NCBI GenBank assembly: GCA_030748575.1
Contig: JASMLR010000004.1
Span: 62,001-126,000, forward strand
DNA from: Phycisphaerales bacterium
GTDB taxonomy: Bacteria > Planctomycetota > Phycisphaerae > Phycisphaerales > SM1A02
Length of the DNA: 64,000 nt
Direction of reading: 5' to 3'
The translations under genes and the position numbers were made by a program. The stretch's first letter is position 1; each line of letters starts with the position of its first letter. Shown here piece after piece: positions 8,683 to 18,033 of the stretch. A model generated the notes under the pieces. The model searched no databases. It was not told the origin of the DNA and saw nothing but the letters and a program-made list of their open reading frames with translations.

Positions 8683-9910
8683 GCAGAACCACGAGCATCA
8701 CCCACCCGGTGCCGCCGAATCGATCCCAAACTTCTCCTAGGCCGACCGCATCCTGCACACGCATTTGTTGCAGCATGACTAGGCTTGTAACTGCTAGCAG
8801 CAGGGCGCGACTTCTGCGCGGTCCTGGAACAATCAGCAGATTTGCCAAGATCAGAAACAGCAGGATTGCAACGCACCAATGGCGGTTATGGCTGTACGTA
8901 TGAAAGACGATACTTGCTGCGGGGATGCACGCAAATTCTGTTAGGTCCAAGGATCGGTCTTCATTGATGCGCCGATTAAAGAGCGGCCTGTCGTTGCGCC
9001 GGTACAAATACCAGGCAAAAAGTCCTACCGTACTAGCGAACGCCAGAGGAATGGCCATGCCAGGGTCCATGTTCCATGTCGCAAACATTCGCTGTAGCCC
9101 AGCTGTTGCCGAGAGGCTGGTTTCAAGGCTCGATTTGCTGGCTAACCCGAGTGGCGACGCGTTCTCATCGCTGCTCGTCATCAACACAAAATACTCAGAA
9201 GCAACTTCCCATCCCAGCCAAGGGATCATGACCATCCAAAGGAGGAGATAAGTCACGACTAGAGCGGCAGCCGCTCGCCACGCGCGGCGTACTAGTAGCC
9301 ACGGCAGAAACAGTAGTCCAATAAGTTTGAACGAGGCTACCACTGCCAATACGGCACCTGCCTGCATTGAACGATGTGGTAGCAATATGGCTGACAAAAC
9401 AAGCAGCAGTCCAAGCAGAATATCTATCTGACCGAGATTCAAATCAACGACTATTTTCGACACCAGCAACCCAATCGTCAGTGCCGCCGCCGTCGGTAGG
9501 GTGGCACTGTCGAGTCTTGACTTCAGTCTTTCGCCAACCAGTCGGGCACCAAGGGTGGCAGCAAGAAGCAGACATACGACCGAAAATATCGACCAGACCG
9601 CCGCCGCTACCAGGTATGGCAGCTGAGAAAGTGGGACGAAGAGAAGGAATGTTACCGGTAGATAGAGGGTGTTGAATGTGCCGGTCGCAGTCGGATCCAT
9701 GAATCGCCACTCGCCAGAAACGAGCAATTGGGCCGCTGGGTAGAAGAATTCGTGAAAGTCGCCCCCTTGATGATTCGTGTACTTCAGTACCGTCGTCAAG
9801 GTCAGGCCGACCGCAATGCCCCACAGGACGAGCCACATGCATACCGACAACAACTGAGTATTCCGCGGCGATACAGCAAGTGGGGCGTGACGAGTTGGGC
9901 GTCCTGTCAT
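8573..9910 (-). CDS. GT87-like membrane glycosyltransferase
   Basis: About ten hydrophobic segments over 445 aa. The first extracytoplasmic loop has GGDFHEFFYPAAQLL, the acidic loop typical of polyprenyl-phosphate-mannose-dependent GT-C enzymes (GT87, DUF2029). A later HTYSHNRHW stretch sits in another loop. It would transfer a sugar from a lipid carrier outside the membrane (family knowledge); the donor may come from the GT2 enzyme encoded just upstream. Its 3' end overlaps the convergent hypothetical gene. Confidence 0.75.
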   Translation of the reverse strand: MTGRPTRHAPLAVSPRNTQLLSVCMWLVLWGIAVGLTLTTVLKYTNHQGGDFHEFFYPAAQLLVSGEWRFMDPTATGTFNTLYLPVTFLLFVPLSQLPYLVAAAVWSIFSVVCLLLAATLGARLVGERLKSRLDSATLPTAAALTIGLLVSKIVVDLNLGQIDILLGLLLVLSAILLPHRSMQAGAVLAVVASFKLIGLLFLPWLLVRRAWRAAAALVVTYLLLWMVMIPWLGWEVASEYFVLMTSSDENASPLGLASKSSLETSLSATAGLQRMFATWNMDPGMAIPLAFASTVGLFAWYLYRRNDRPLFNRRINEDRSLDLTEFACIPAASIVFHTYSHNRHWCVAILLFLILANLLIVPGPRRSRALLLAVTSLVMLQQMRVQDAVGLGEVWDRFGGTGWVMLVVLLSVLWAVLRDDPSMRPQVPDHSTSSMNEAACLATRD

Positions 9911-9954
9911 TGTGGAGCAGACCTCTTCGAATCAACACTCATTGGCGCGCTACT

Positions 9955-10125
9955 TCAGTGTGCGAAAGGGTAGCGGTAGACGTGCAGGTCTGCCCCATTC
10001 ATGCGAAGCACCAGCAGGTATACCTCGGGTTCAACTGCAGCGACGGGCTTCGCGGGATCGACTCAGAGCACAAGAAGTGTCCACTGGCCTTGGCCTGTGT
10101 CTAGTGATCTGGCGAAACGAGATTC
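9955..10125 (-). pseudogene. Decayed coding remnant with in-frame TGA
   Basis: One frame reads ESRFARSLDTGQGQWTLLVL, a TGA at 10065-10063, then VDPAKPVAAVEPEVYLLV and LRMNGADLHVYRYPFAH before a stop at 9957-9955. The text on both sides of the TGA looks like ordinary protein in the same frame, and a TAA at 10128-10126 closes it upstream. It fills most of the gap between the GT87 and GT2 genes. The parent family is not recognised. Confidence 0.4.
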
Positions 10126-10166
10126 TTAGCGGATGTTGCTTTGTGGCAACATGTTCTATCGAACAA

Positions 10167-11129
10167 TCACTCGGACGATCGATCCCCAAGTCTGGCGCGA
10201 ACAATGTACATGGGGCGACCACGGGTTTGGTTGAAGATCTTGCCCACATAGACGCCCATGACACCGATTGCAATCAATATGATCCCGCCTAGCATTAAGT
10301 TGACCACAATGGTGCTTGCCCAGCCCTCAGGTGGATCGCCTCGCAGGGTATTTACAATGTAGTAAAGGCCCATCAAGAAGGCGCAACCGCTGGTAAAGGC
10401 GCCGAAGACAATCGATGCGTAGAGAAGTCGGGTAGATTGAAACACAACACCACTCAGGGCAAACTTCATCAACCGCCATACTGAGTAGGTGGAGGCTCCT
10501 GATGTACGACCCATGCGTTCAAAGTTGATGCGTTCCACTTTGAAGCCAAGCCAGTCAAGGACCAGACGATAGGGCCGGTCAAGATCGCTCATACCAAGAT
10601 ACGAGTCAGCGACGACTCGTCGGATTGCACTGAACGTTCCCTGCTGAGGGTCAATCTGATAGCCCGATAGTCTTGAAAGGCACCAGTAATAGGCATGATT
10701 GATGATATTGCGCACTGGGCCGGCTGATTCCACGACGCGATTACCGATGGCAATGTCAGCCCCCTCCCGCAACGCATCAAGCAGCCGGCCCACGCATTCA
10801 GGTGGATCCTGTAGGTCACAGTCCATGACCACAATGGTGTCGCCCGATGATTCTGCAATTCCGGCGGCGATGGCTTCCTGTTGTCCGAAATTGCGGCTCA
10901 ACCGCACACCGATGACCGACTCAACTGTGGTAGCCAATCTGGCGGTTTCAATCCAGTTTTCATCCGGGCCACCATCCTCAACGAGGATGATCTCCCATCG
11001 GTCACACTGGTCGATTAAAGCATCTTCAAGACGCGACACCAGTTCCTGTAGCACAGTTACCGAACCAAATATCGGAATGACAATGGTCACAAATGACGGT
11101 GGCAGGTGTTGAGTGGTAGAGGCAGTCAT
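10167..11129 (-). CDS. GT2 glycosyltransferase, DPM1/GtrB/ArnC type
   Basis: Membrane-associated enzyme expected to load a sugar onto undecaprenyl phosphate. GT-A motifs are clear: VTIVIPIFG, LVEDGGPDENW (the D-D-G nucleotide site), SRNFGQQEAIAAG and MDCDLQDPPE (the DxD-like metal site). Two C-terminal membrane helices (about 235-260 and 270-300) follow, as in GtrB and ArnC. Length 320 aa. Its ATG overlaps the GNAT stop by 4 bp (ATGA). The GtrA-type protein at 16090 and the GT87 enzyme are natural partners: load, flip, transfer (inference). Confidence 0.88.
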   Translation of the reverse strand: MTASTTQHLPPSFVTIVIPIFGSVTVLQELVSRLEDALIDQCDRWEIILVEDGGPDENWIETARLATTVESVIGVRLSRNFGQQEAIAAGIAESSGDTIVVMDCDLQDPPECVGRLLDALREGADIAIGNRVVESAGPVRNIINHAYYWCLSRLSGYQIDPQQGTFSAIRRVVADSYLGMSDLDRPYRLVLDWLGFKVERINFERMGRTSGASTYSVWRLMKFALSGVVFQSTRLLYASIVFGAFTSGCAFLMGLYYIVNTLRGDPPEGWASTIVVNLMLGGIILIAIGVMGVYVGKIFNQTRGRPMYIVRARLGDRSSE

Positions 11130-11683
11130 CTCACGGCTTTGGACGTCATGGTACTCGGGCCGGACTCGGGCAGAAGGCGGTACACAAGCAGATCATTGTC
11201 GATGCCGACCTGCTGAAAGCCGCATGCTTCGAAGAGCGTCCTGCTCGGCACATTGTCCTGCTTGACTCTCGCCTGGCACTCTGGGAAGCGGTCGATAAGC
11301 TCATAGATCAGCGCCTTGGCAACGCCCTTGCGTTGAAAGTCAGGATGTGTGCAGACACGAATGTCCCCGTCGATTGATCCCGCGTAGCCTGCAGGTTTAC
11401 CGTCGAGGAGAGCCACGATGTAGCGGTCGCCAAACCGCGACATATACGCACGCTGTTGATCGCACGAGATGTGCACCTGCTCCAGAAATCCATCCTGAAC
11501 GCGCTGGTCATTGCGCAACTGCCGGATAAATTCGTGGAATTCGGGTGCGTTGGCTGTGATGAACGGTGTCAATATCTCGCGCCTTCGCTGTGAACGGGCG
11601 TTTAAGCGCCAGCTAGAGGTATACGGAACACAAATGGTGGCATGTTGCACACCAACTGAGCACGACAAGCGACAACAGCCCAA
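11126..11683 (-). CDS. GNAT acetyltransferase, candidate dTDP-Fuc4N N-acetyltransferase
   Basis: The acetyl-CoA loop is visible as VCTHPDFQRKGVAKALIYEL and the C-terminal GNAT pattern as NVPSRTLFEACGFQQVG. With rmlA, rmlB and wecE next to it, the likely job is to acetylate the 4-amino sugar, the step done by WecD in enterobacteria; this is inference from context. No in-frame ATG exists. TTG at 11683 is given, with a TATACT hexamer at 11700-11695; GTG at 11650 and TTG at 11572 are alternatives, and the latter would give a more usual 148-aa protein. Coupled to the GT2 gene by a 4-bp overlap. Confidence 0.7.
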   Translation of the reverse strand: MGCCRLSCSVGVQHATICVPYTSSWRLNARSQRRREILTPFITANAPEFHEFIRQLRNDQRVQDGFLEQVHISCDQQRAYMSRFGDRYIVALLDGKPAGYAGSIDGDIRVCTHPDFQRKGVAKALIYELIDRFPECQARVKQDNVPSRTLFEACGFQQVGIDNDLLVYRLLPESGPSTMTSKAVR

Positions 11684-11726
11684 CGGCGCGGGGCAGTATA
11701 CCGCAGGGGCTGCATCAAATTCCGAG

Positions 11727-11760
11727 TGCTATGATTGCGGTTTACGACCATGCAAGGGAG
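11727..11760 (+). promoter_or_regulatory. rmlB promoter and ribosome binding site
   Basis: TGCTATGAT (extended -10, hexamer 11730-11735) lies upstream of AAGGGAG at 11754-11760, which is 7 nt from the GTG at 11768. The site decides the start: the ATG at 11750 has no such spacing. Confidence 0.55.
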
Positions 11761-11767
11761 TTTCTAC

Positions 11768-12793
11768 GTGCAATCAGATGCCACAGTACTTGTGACCGGC
11801 GGAGCTGGCTTCATAGGATCTAACTACGTCCGGATGATTGCCGATCAACACCCCGACTGGTCTATCCGCGTACTGGACCTGCTGACCTACTGCGGCAATC
11901 CTGCCAACTTAACTGGGCTCGAAGATCGAATCACCTTTGTGCATGGCGATATTGCCGATGCATCCATCGTTGACAGTGTGGTATCCGGCTGCAATGCGGT
12001 TGTGAACTTCGCTGCAGAGAGCCACGTTGATCGGAGTCTGATAGACAGTCGCCCCTTCATTCGGACCAATGTGGAAGGAACACAGGTGTTGCTGGATGCG
12101 TCTCGCCGCAATGGTGTCGATCGCTTTTTGCATGTGTCGACTGATGAGGTCTACGGTGATTTGGCAGGAAGCACGCACCATTCACTGGAGTCAGATGTGT
12201 TTCGTCCGCGCAGTCCCTATGCGGCGTCCAAGGCAGCAGCAGAACATTTGGTTCATGCAGCTCATTGCTCTTTTGGGCTGCACACATTGATCACGCGTGG
12301 TTCAAACACCTACGGGCCTCGTCAGTACCCAGAGAAGATCATTCCACTGTTTATCACAACCGCCATGGAAGACGGCGAGCTGCCCCTCTATGGAAGAGGC
12401 CAGGCAGTTCGCGACTACATGCATGTCGATGACCACTGTGCTGGAATTGATCTGGTGTTGCGCGAAGGCGACTCGGGTAAGGCCTACAACCTAGGAGCAC
12501 GGCTGGAGATTAACGGTGTCGAGGTTGCGACGGCGATTGTGGATGCGTTGGACAAGCCGAAGTCTCTCATGACCTATGTCGATGATCGGCCTGGCCATGA
12601 CTATCGATACGCCGTCGATCCATCAGCAGCCGAGCAGTTGGGCTGGACCCGACGGTGGTCCTTTTCCGAGGGATTGCGCCACACTATTGACTGGTACTGC
12701 AGTAATGAGGATTGGTGGCGTCCAATTCGATCTGGAGACCACTATCAGTCGTACCAATCGAACTGGTATGGCGGAAGCAAGGCCACTCCCTGA
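11768..12793 (+). CDS. rmlB: dTDP-glucose 4,6-dehydratase
   Basis: Converts dTDP-glucose to dTDP-4-keto-6-deoxyglucose. The extended SDR features are intact: NAD-binding TGGAGFIGSNY at residues 9-19, the STDEVYG motif that carries the dehydratase Asp-Glu pair, and the catalytic YAASK. Length 341 aa. The start is GTG at 11768, chosen from the AAGGGAG site and because the protein then begins shortly before the Rossmann strand. It ends 3 bp from the convergent rmlA. Its product is the substrate for WecE. Confidence 0.96.
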   Translation: MQSDATVLVTGGAGFIGSNYVRMIADQHPDWSIRVLDLLTYCGNPANLTGLEDRITFVHGDIADASIVDSVVSGCNAVVNFAAESHVDRSLIDSRPFIRTNVEGTQVLLDASRRNGVDRFLHVSTDEVYGDLAGSTHHSLESDVFRPRSPYAASKAAAEHLVHAAHCSFGLHTLITRGSNTYGPRQYPEKIIPLFITTAMEDGELPLYGRGQAVRDYMHVDDHCAGIDLVLREGDSGKAYNLGARLEINGVEVATAIVDALDKPKSLMTYVDDRPGHDYRYAVDPSAAEQLGWTRRWSFSEGLRHTIDWYCSNEDWWRPIRSGDHYQSYQSNWYGGSKATP

Positions 12794-12796
12794 TTT

Positions 12797-13690
<894 letters not shown>

Positions 13691-13777
13691 GCAGCTCATT
13701 CTACTCATCAGTCTCGGTGTGTATACGCAGAATGGGCTCCCTTGTCGCTCGCATCCTCATCGGGGATACTGTTCGTT

Positions 13778-14938
13778 ATGGATAGGGAGCAGCAGCACGT
13801 TCCATTCAATCGACCCTATGTGGTCGGTCCTGAGTTTAAGTATCTCGCAGACGCTATCGTGCGTGGCCATTCGGCTGGCGACGGGCATTACACGCGGTTG
13901 TGTAGCGATCTGTTGCAGCAGCGATCAGGTGCATCGAGTGTGCTGCTTACCACCTCATGTACATCGGCATTAGAACTGGCAGCGCTGCTGTTGGATATTC
14001 AGCCCGGCGACGAAGTCATCATGCCGTCTTATACTTTCGTTTCGACAGCGAACGCCTTTGTACTTCGGGGCGCAAAGCCAGTCTTCGTAGACATTCGCGA
14101 GGACACTTTGAACATGGATGAGCGTCTCATCGAGGCGGCGATCACAGGTCGAACACGTGCGATTGTTCCGGTCCACTATGGGGGCGTCGCATGCGATATG
14201 GATGTCATCATGGATATAAGTCGTCGACATTGTATTCCAGTTGTTGAGGATGCTGCTCAAGGAGTTAATGCGACATGGAAGGGGAAGTGGCTGGGGACAA
14301 TTGGCGACATCGGTACATGGTCATTCCATGAAACGAAGAATGTCATCTGTGGTGAAGGAGGCGCCATCGTCCTCAATGACAAGGCCCTGATTGAGCGCGC
14401 AGAGATTCTTCGGGAGAAGGGTACAAATCGAAGTCAGTTTCTTCGTGGGCAAGTGGACAAGTACACATGGGTCGATGTTGGCGGGTCCTTTCTGCTTTCA
14501 GACTTATTGTCAGCTTTCTTGTTTGCTCAACTGGAACACATGGACGACATCACACGGCGCCGAAAGTCGCTATGGCAACGCTATGACGATGCGCTTCGTC
14601 CGGTGAGTGAGAGGTTGGGCCTCGATTTGCCAGTCGTGCCTGATGGGTGTGTTTCAAACTGTCACATGTACCATGTCCGTGTGCGTTCTATGGAAGAACG
14701 TGATGCGATGATCGCTGATCTTCGCAAGCGTGACATGCAGTCTGTGTTTCACTATGTCCCACTACACACATCGCCCTTTGCCAGGGGCAAGGGGTGGTCG
14801 GATTATGGCCTCCCTATAACAGAACGCGAGTGGTCGCGACTATTGCGGCTGCCGCTGTACCCCGAACTGCAAGACGAAGATGTTGACCAAGTCATCGATT
14901 CTGTGATTCAGACCGTCTCTACGCAAGTGTGTAGTTGA
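13778..14938 (+). CDS. wecE: dTDP-4-amino-4,6-dideoxygalactose transaminase
   Basis: PLP-dependent DegT/DnrJ/EryC1/StrS aminotransferase that converts dTDP-4-keto-6-deoxyglucose to dTDP-Fuc4N. Long blocks match the enterobacterial WecE/RffA as I remember it: ALLLDIQPGDEVIMPSYTFV, STANAFVLRGAK, IVPVHYGGVAC, SFHETKN with PLP-lysine K187, EKGTNRSQFLRGQVDKYTW. This is well beyond general family similarity, so the substrate call is fairly safe. Length 386 aa. The 3' end overlaps an antisense gene fragment by 31 bp. Confidence 0.93.
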   Translation: MDREQQHVPFNRPYVVGPEFKYLADAIVRGHSAGDGHYTRLCSDLLQQRSGASSVLLTTSCTSALELAALLLDIQPGDEVIMPSYTFVSTANAFVLRGAKPVFVDIREDTLNMDERLIEAAITGRTRAIVPVHYGGVACDMDVIMDISRRHCIPVVEDAAQGVNATWKGKWLGTIGDIGTWSFHETKNVICGEGGAIVLNDKALIERAEILREKGTNRSQFLRGQVDKYTWVDVGGSFLLSDLLSAFLFAQLEHMDDITRRRKSLWQRYDDALRPVSERLGLDLPVVPDGCVSNCHMYHVRVRSMEERDAMIADLRKRDMQSVFHYVPLHTSPFARGKGWSDYGLPITEREWSRLLRLPLYPELQDEDVDQVIDSVIQTVSTQVCS

Positions 14939-15141
14939 TCCACGGCGGTCCGGTAGGAGTTCTCATAGTCAGACAGCAGAGCTGAAATGATCCCTTGTCG
15001 CTCGATGTCCTGAATATTGAGATGCTCAAGAACAAGAGGCAAATCACGAGTTGCGAAGTCTGGGGGAGGAATTGCCAATGCGCACCAATTGATGACAAGC
15101 ACGGGAATCCACCATGAGAATAGACTTCGTTGGTACTTCAT
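14908..15141 (-). pseudogene. Truncated LTXXQ-like secreted protein, N-terminal part only
   Basis: A 77-aa frame has a signal anchor (LFSWWIPVLVINWCALAI) and then LVLEHLNIQDIERQGIISAL-LSDYENSYRTAV. That stretch closely parallels LVDILTLDDDQAAVVEMLL-EDYDANFRLAV in the 598-aa secreted protein at 58085, residue for residue in spacing. It therefore looks like the N-terminal stub of the same family, cut short where wecE begins. No good ribosome binding site is seen. It could still be expressed as a small protein. Confidence 0.5.
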
Positions 15142-15227
15142 GTCACCGAACTCAATCGAGTAGGAGGCGCCGCTTGCGTTTCGCAGGGTTCACCTGATTA
15201 ACAGGGATCAGTGTACTCTGTCTCCAC

Positions 15228-16097
15228 ATGAGCAACAGGATGCTGGCTAGTCCGTCGGAACTACGACATGTCACCAAGGCAGCTACCGATGGTCCATCCC
15301 TTGTGGTAGGGGCAGAGGCCGTTTCATTGTCTTATCCAGATCATGGGAATGATGCGTGTCATGCGATTGAAGAGGCTTCATTTTGGTTTCAACACAGAAA
15401 CGAATGCAGCTCGCACATCATTGCAAAACGACTTCAAGATGGCGTGTTCCTCGATGTGGGTGGGGGCAACGGATCGACAGCCCAGTCGCTTGTCGCTGCT
15501 GGCATTGACTGCTGGTTGATTGAGCCAAATCCGGCCGGATGCAGCAATGCGCGAGATCGAGGCATTCAAACAATTATCCAAGCCAACTTGGATGCGTTGT
15601 GCTTTCCGACTGACCCAGTCGCTGGAGTTGGACTCTTTGATGTCATCGAGCATATCGAAGATACATCGGAGTTGCTGTCGGAGGCTTATCGAATAACTTC
15701 CCCTAACGGCACGCTCGCTGTAACAGTACCCGCAATTCCATGGCTTTGGCCAACGGAGGATGAATACGCCGGGCACTTTAGGCGGTACACCCGGCAAACG
15801 CTCTGGCAGGATCTCACTTCAGTCGGCTTTGAAGTAGAACTTACACAGTATCTGTTTGGGCCATTAGCCTTGCCTCTCTTGGTATGCCGCTCAATACCAT
15901 CGCGAATAGGTATTCGTCGAGGCGGCAACTGGAAAACAGCAGCTCGCGAACACGGTGTTGACGACGGGTGGAGTGCTTCGACCGTTCGCCGGCTGCTCCA
16001 GCGAGAACGAAAGCGTCTCAAACGCAATAGATGGCCTCTCCTTGGCACGACCTGCATTGCGATTGCTCGAAAACCGGCTCGGTACAAAGATGATTGA
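15228..16097 (+). CDS. Class I SAM-dependent methyltransferase
   Basis: A Rossmann methyltransferase with motif I FLDVGGGNGSTAQSL and the post-I/IV region VGLFDVIEHIED, followed by GHFRRYT, common in methyltransferases of polysaccharide clusters (UbiG/Methyltransf_11-like). Length 289 aa. Substrate unknown; a glycan or lipid-linked sugar is likely from context. TACTCT at 15214-15219 lies 8 nt before the ATG and there is no Shine-Dalgarno. Its stop overlaps the GtrA-like start by 8 bp. Confidence 0.8.
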   Translation: MSNRMLASPSELRHVTKAATDGPSLVVGAEAVSLSYPDHGNDACHAIEEASFWFQHRNECSSHIIAKRLQDGVFLDVGGGNGSTAQSLVAAGIDCWLIEPNPAGCSNARDRGIQTIIQANLDALCFPTDPVAGVGLFDVIEHIEDTSELLSEAYRITSPNGTLAVTVPAIPWLWPTEDEYAGHFRRYTRQTLWQDLTSVGFEVELTQYLFGPLALPLLVCRSIPSRIGIRRGGNWKTAAREHGVDDGWSASTVRRLLQRERKRLKRNRWPLLGTTCIAIARKPARYKDD

Positions 16098-16488
16098 TGC
16101 AACCGCGCGTCGTCAACTTGTTCGGTACGGCGTTGTTGGCGTCGCGGTGAACATCATTGGTTACCTTGCATTTCTGGGAATGGTGGCCGCCGGACTTCAC
16201 CATCAAATCGCCGCGACACTCATATTTGGCCTCGCTGTAGTGGCTTCCTACCTTGTCAATCGGAACTGGAGCTTTCAACACAAGGGACGGGTGGGAAGGA
16301 GCTTTGCCAACTATGCGGTGCTGTACTTCGCAGCATGGCTCCTAGATGTTTTGGTGCTATGGATTTTCATAGACCTGATGCACTATCACTTTGCCATTGT
16401 TCAAGGCATGGCGATTGTCGGAATTGCTCTTCTTCTTTTTCTTGGACAGCGATACTGGGTCTTTCGAACTCCGCCTTCGGCTTTCTGA
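16090..16488 (+). CDS. GtrA-family membrane protein
   Basis: A 132-aa protein with four membrane helices (about 10-30, 38-58, 76-96, 104-122). The basic N-terminus ARRQLVRYGVVGVAVNIIGY and the conserved ASYLVNRNWSF between helices two and three mark the GtrA family. GtrA-type proteins are thought to flip undecaprenyl-phosphate-linked sugars. It is translationally coupled to the methyltransferase and closes the glycan island. Confidence 0.88.
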   Translation: MIDATARRQLVRYGVVGVAVNIIGYLAFLGMVAAGLHHQIAATLIFGLAVVASYLVNRNWSFQHKGRVGRSFANYAVLYFAAWLLDVLVLWIFIDLMHYHFAIVQGMAIVGIALLLFLGQRYWVFRTPPSAF

Positions 16489-16509
16489 GACTTCCGCCTC
16501 AGGAGCCAA

Positions 16510-18033
16510 CTATATCGCCCCCAGCATTCCATCCACGCTCTTCTTCGCATCGCCGAAGAGCATCCGCGTGTTCTCGTGAAAGAAGAGCGGGTTGCCGACG
16601 CCCGCATAGCCCGTGGCCATGCCACGTTTCATGACGACGACGGTCCCGCTGTTCCAGACTTGCAGGACGGGCATGCCGGCAATCGGGCTGTTGGGGTCGT
16701 TCTCGGCACCCGGGTTGACGATGTCGTTGGCGCCAATGACCAGCACCACGTCCGTATCCGGAAGGTCATCGTTGATCTCGTCCATCTCCTGCACGATGTC
16801 GTAGGGGATGCCTGCTTCGGCCAGCAGTACGTTCATGTGGCCGGGAAGCCTCCCCGCGACCGGGTGGATGGCGAACCGAACGGTCACGCCCGCGGCTCGC
16901 AACTTAGCCGTCAGGTCCGCCAGCGCGTGCTGCGCCTGCGCGACCGCCATCCCATATCCGGGCACGATGACGACCGACCTGGCGGTCTGCATGTGGCCGA
17001 CCGTGTCTTCCGCGGAGATCTCGATCACCTCTCCCTGCTCACCGTCGCCGCTGGCGACCGTGCCCTCGGCGGCGCCAAAGCCGCCCAGAATGACGCTCAC
17101 GAACGAGCGGTTCATGCCTCGGCACATGATGTACGAGAGGATGGCACCACTGCTGCCAACCAGAGCGCCCGTGATGATGAGCAGGTCGTTGCCCAGCATG
17201 AATCCGGCGGCAGCGGCGGCCCAGCCGGAGTAGGAGTTCAGCATGGAGACGACGACGGGCATGTCTGCGCCGCCGATGGCCATGACCATGTGGATGCCCA
17301 GGATCCCGGTGAGCACGGTCGCTGCGATGAGCAGGATGATGCCGGTGGCGTCGATGACCGAGGTTGCGGCCTGCACGTCGACGGCCGCGTCCACGAACCA
17401 CACGCCCAGCAGCACCGTCACGATGAGGGCCACAAGGTTCAGCAGATGCCTCGCCGGGAGCATGAGCGGCTTGCCGGACATGGTGCCGTGCAGTTTCAGG
17501 CACGCGATGATGGACCCGGTGAATGTGATGGCGCCGACACAGATACCGATGTAGACCTCAATGTCATGCACGATCAATTCGGCCGCGGTCTTACCGGCGC
17601 CGTGTGGGTCGAGATAACTGGCAAAGCCCACCAGGACCGCCGCGGCGCCGACGAACGAGTGCAGCAGGGCCACAAGTTGTGGCATTTCGGTCATCTGCAC
17701 ACGGGCGGCAAGCACGCCGCCGATGATTGCAGCCGGCACCATCGCAGCGGCGAGGATGCCGTATCGGGCCACGTCGGGGGAGAGGATCGCTGCGGCAAGC
17801 GCCAGCAGCATGCCAATGATGCCGTACCAGGTGCCGCGTGAAGCGGTTTCCTGCTTGGAGAGCCCCGCGAGGCTCAAGATGAACAGGACGCCCGCCACCA
17901 GGTAGGCCATGATGACCAGCGACGATCCACCCGACTCCGCGGCGTGGGACGCGTCTGTGGCGGGAGCCGTCGCAGCGGCAGCCTGAGGCGCGGCCGCGAG
18001 AACCAACTGAAGCGTGGTCAGCACTGGGCTCAT
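16510..18033 (-). CDS. pntB: NAD(P) transhydrogenase subunit beta
   Basis: Membrane subunit of the proton-translocating transhydrogenase that reduces NADP+ with NADH. About nine membrane helices are followed by the NADP(H)-binding domain [55 protein letters not shown]. Length 507 aa. The frame runs on upstream to 18312, but the ATG at 18033 overlaps the pntA stop by 4 bp (ATGA) and gives the normal length plus an extended Ala-rich N-terminus, so that start is chosen. Confidence 0.95.
   Translation of the reverse strand: MSPVLTTLQLVLAAAPQAAAATAPATDASHAAESGGSSLVIMAYLVAGVLFILSLAGLSKQETASRGTWYGIIGMLLALAAAILSPDVARYGILAAAMVPAAIIGGVLAARVQMTEMPQLVALLHSFVGAAAVLVGFASYLDPHGAGKTAAELIVHDIEVYIGICVGAITFTGSIIACLKLHGTMSGKPLMLPARHLLNLVALIVTVLLGVWFVDAAVDVQAATSVIDATGIILLIAATVLTGILGIHMVMAIGGADMPVVVSMLNSYSGWAAAAAGFMLGNDLLIITGALVGSSGAILSYIMCRGMNRSFVSVILGGFGAAEGTVASGDGEQGEVIEISAEDTVGHMQTARSVVIVPGYGMAVAQAQHALADLTAKLRAAGVTVRFAIHPVAGRLPGHMNVLLAEAGIPYDIVQEMDEINDDLPDTDVVLVIGANDIVNPGAENDPNSPIAGMPVLQVWNSGTVVVMKRGMATGYAGVGNPLFFHENTRMLFGDAKKSVDGMLGAI

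Noticed and set aside
9955-10125. Selenocysteine at the internal TGA
   Set aside because: The open frame is only a fragment, there is no selenoprotein context and no plausible SECIS hairpin was seen.
16400-16600. attR copy of the tRNA-Ala 3' end at the right edge of the glycan island
   Set aside because: No stretch matching the T-arm and acceptor end of the tRNA was found there, and no integrase gene is present.
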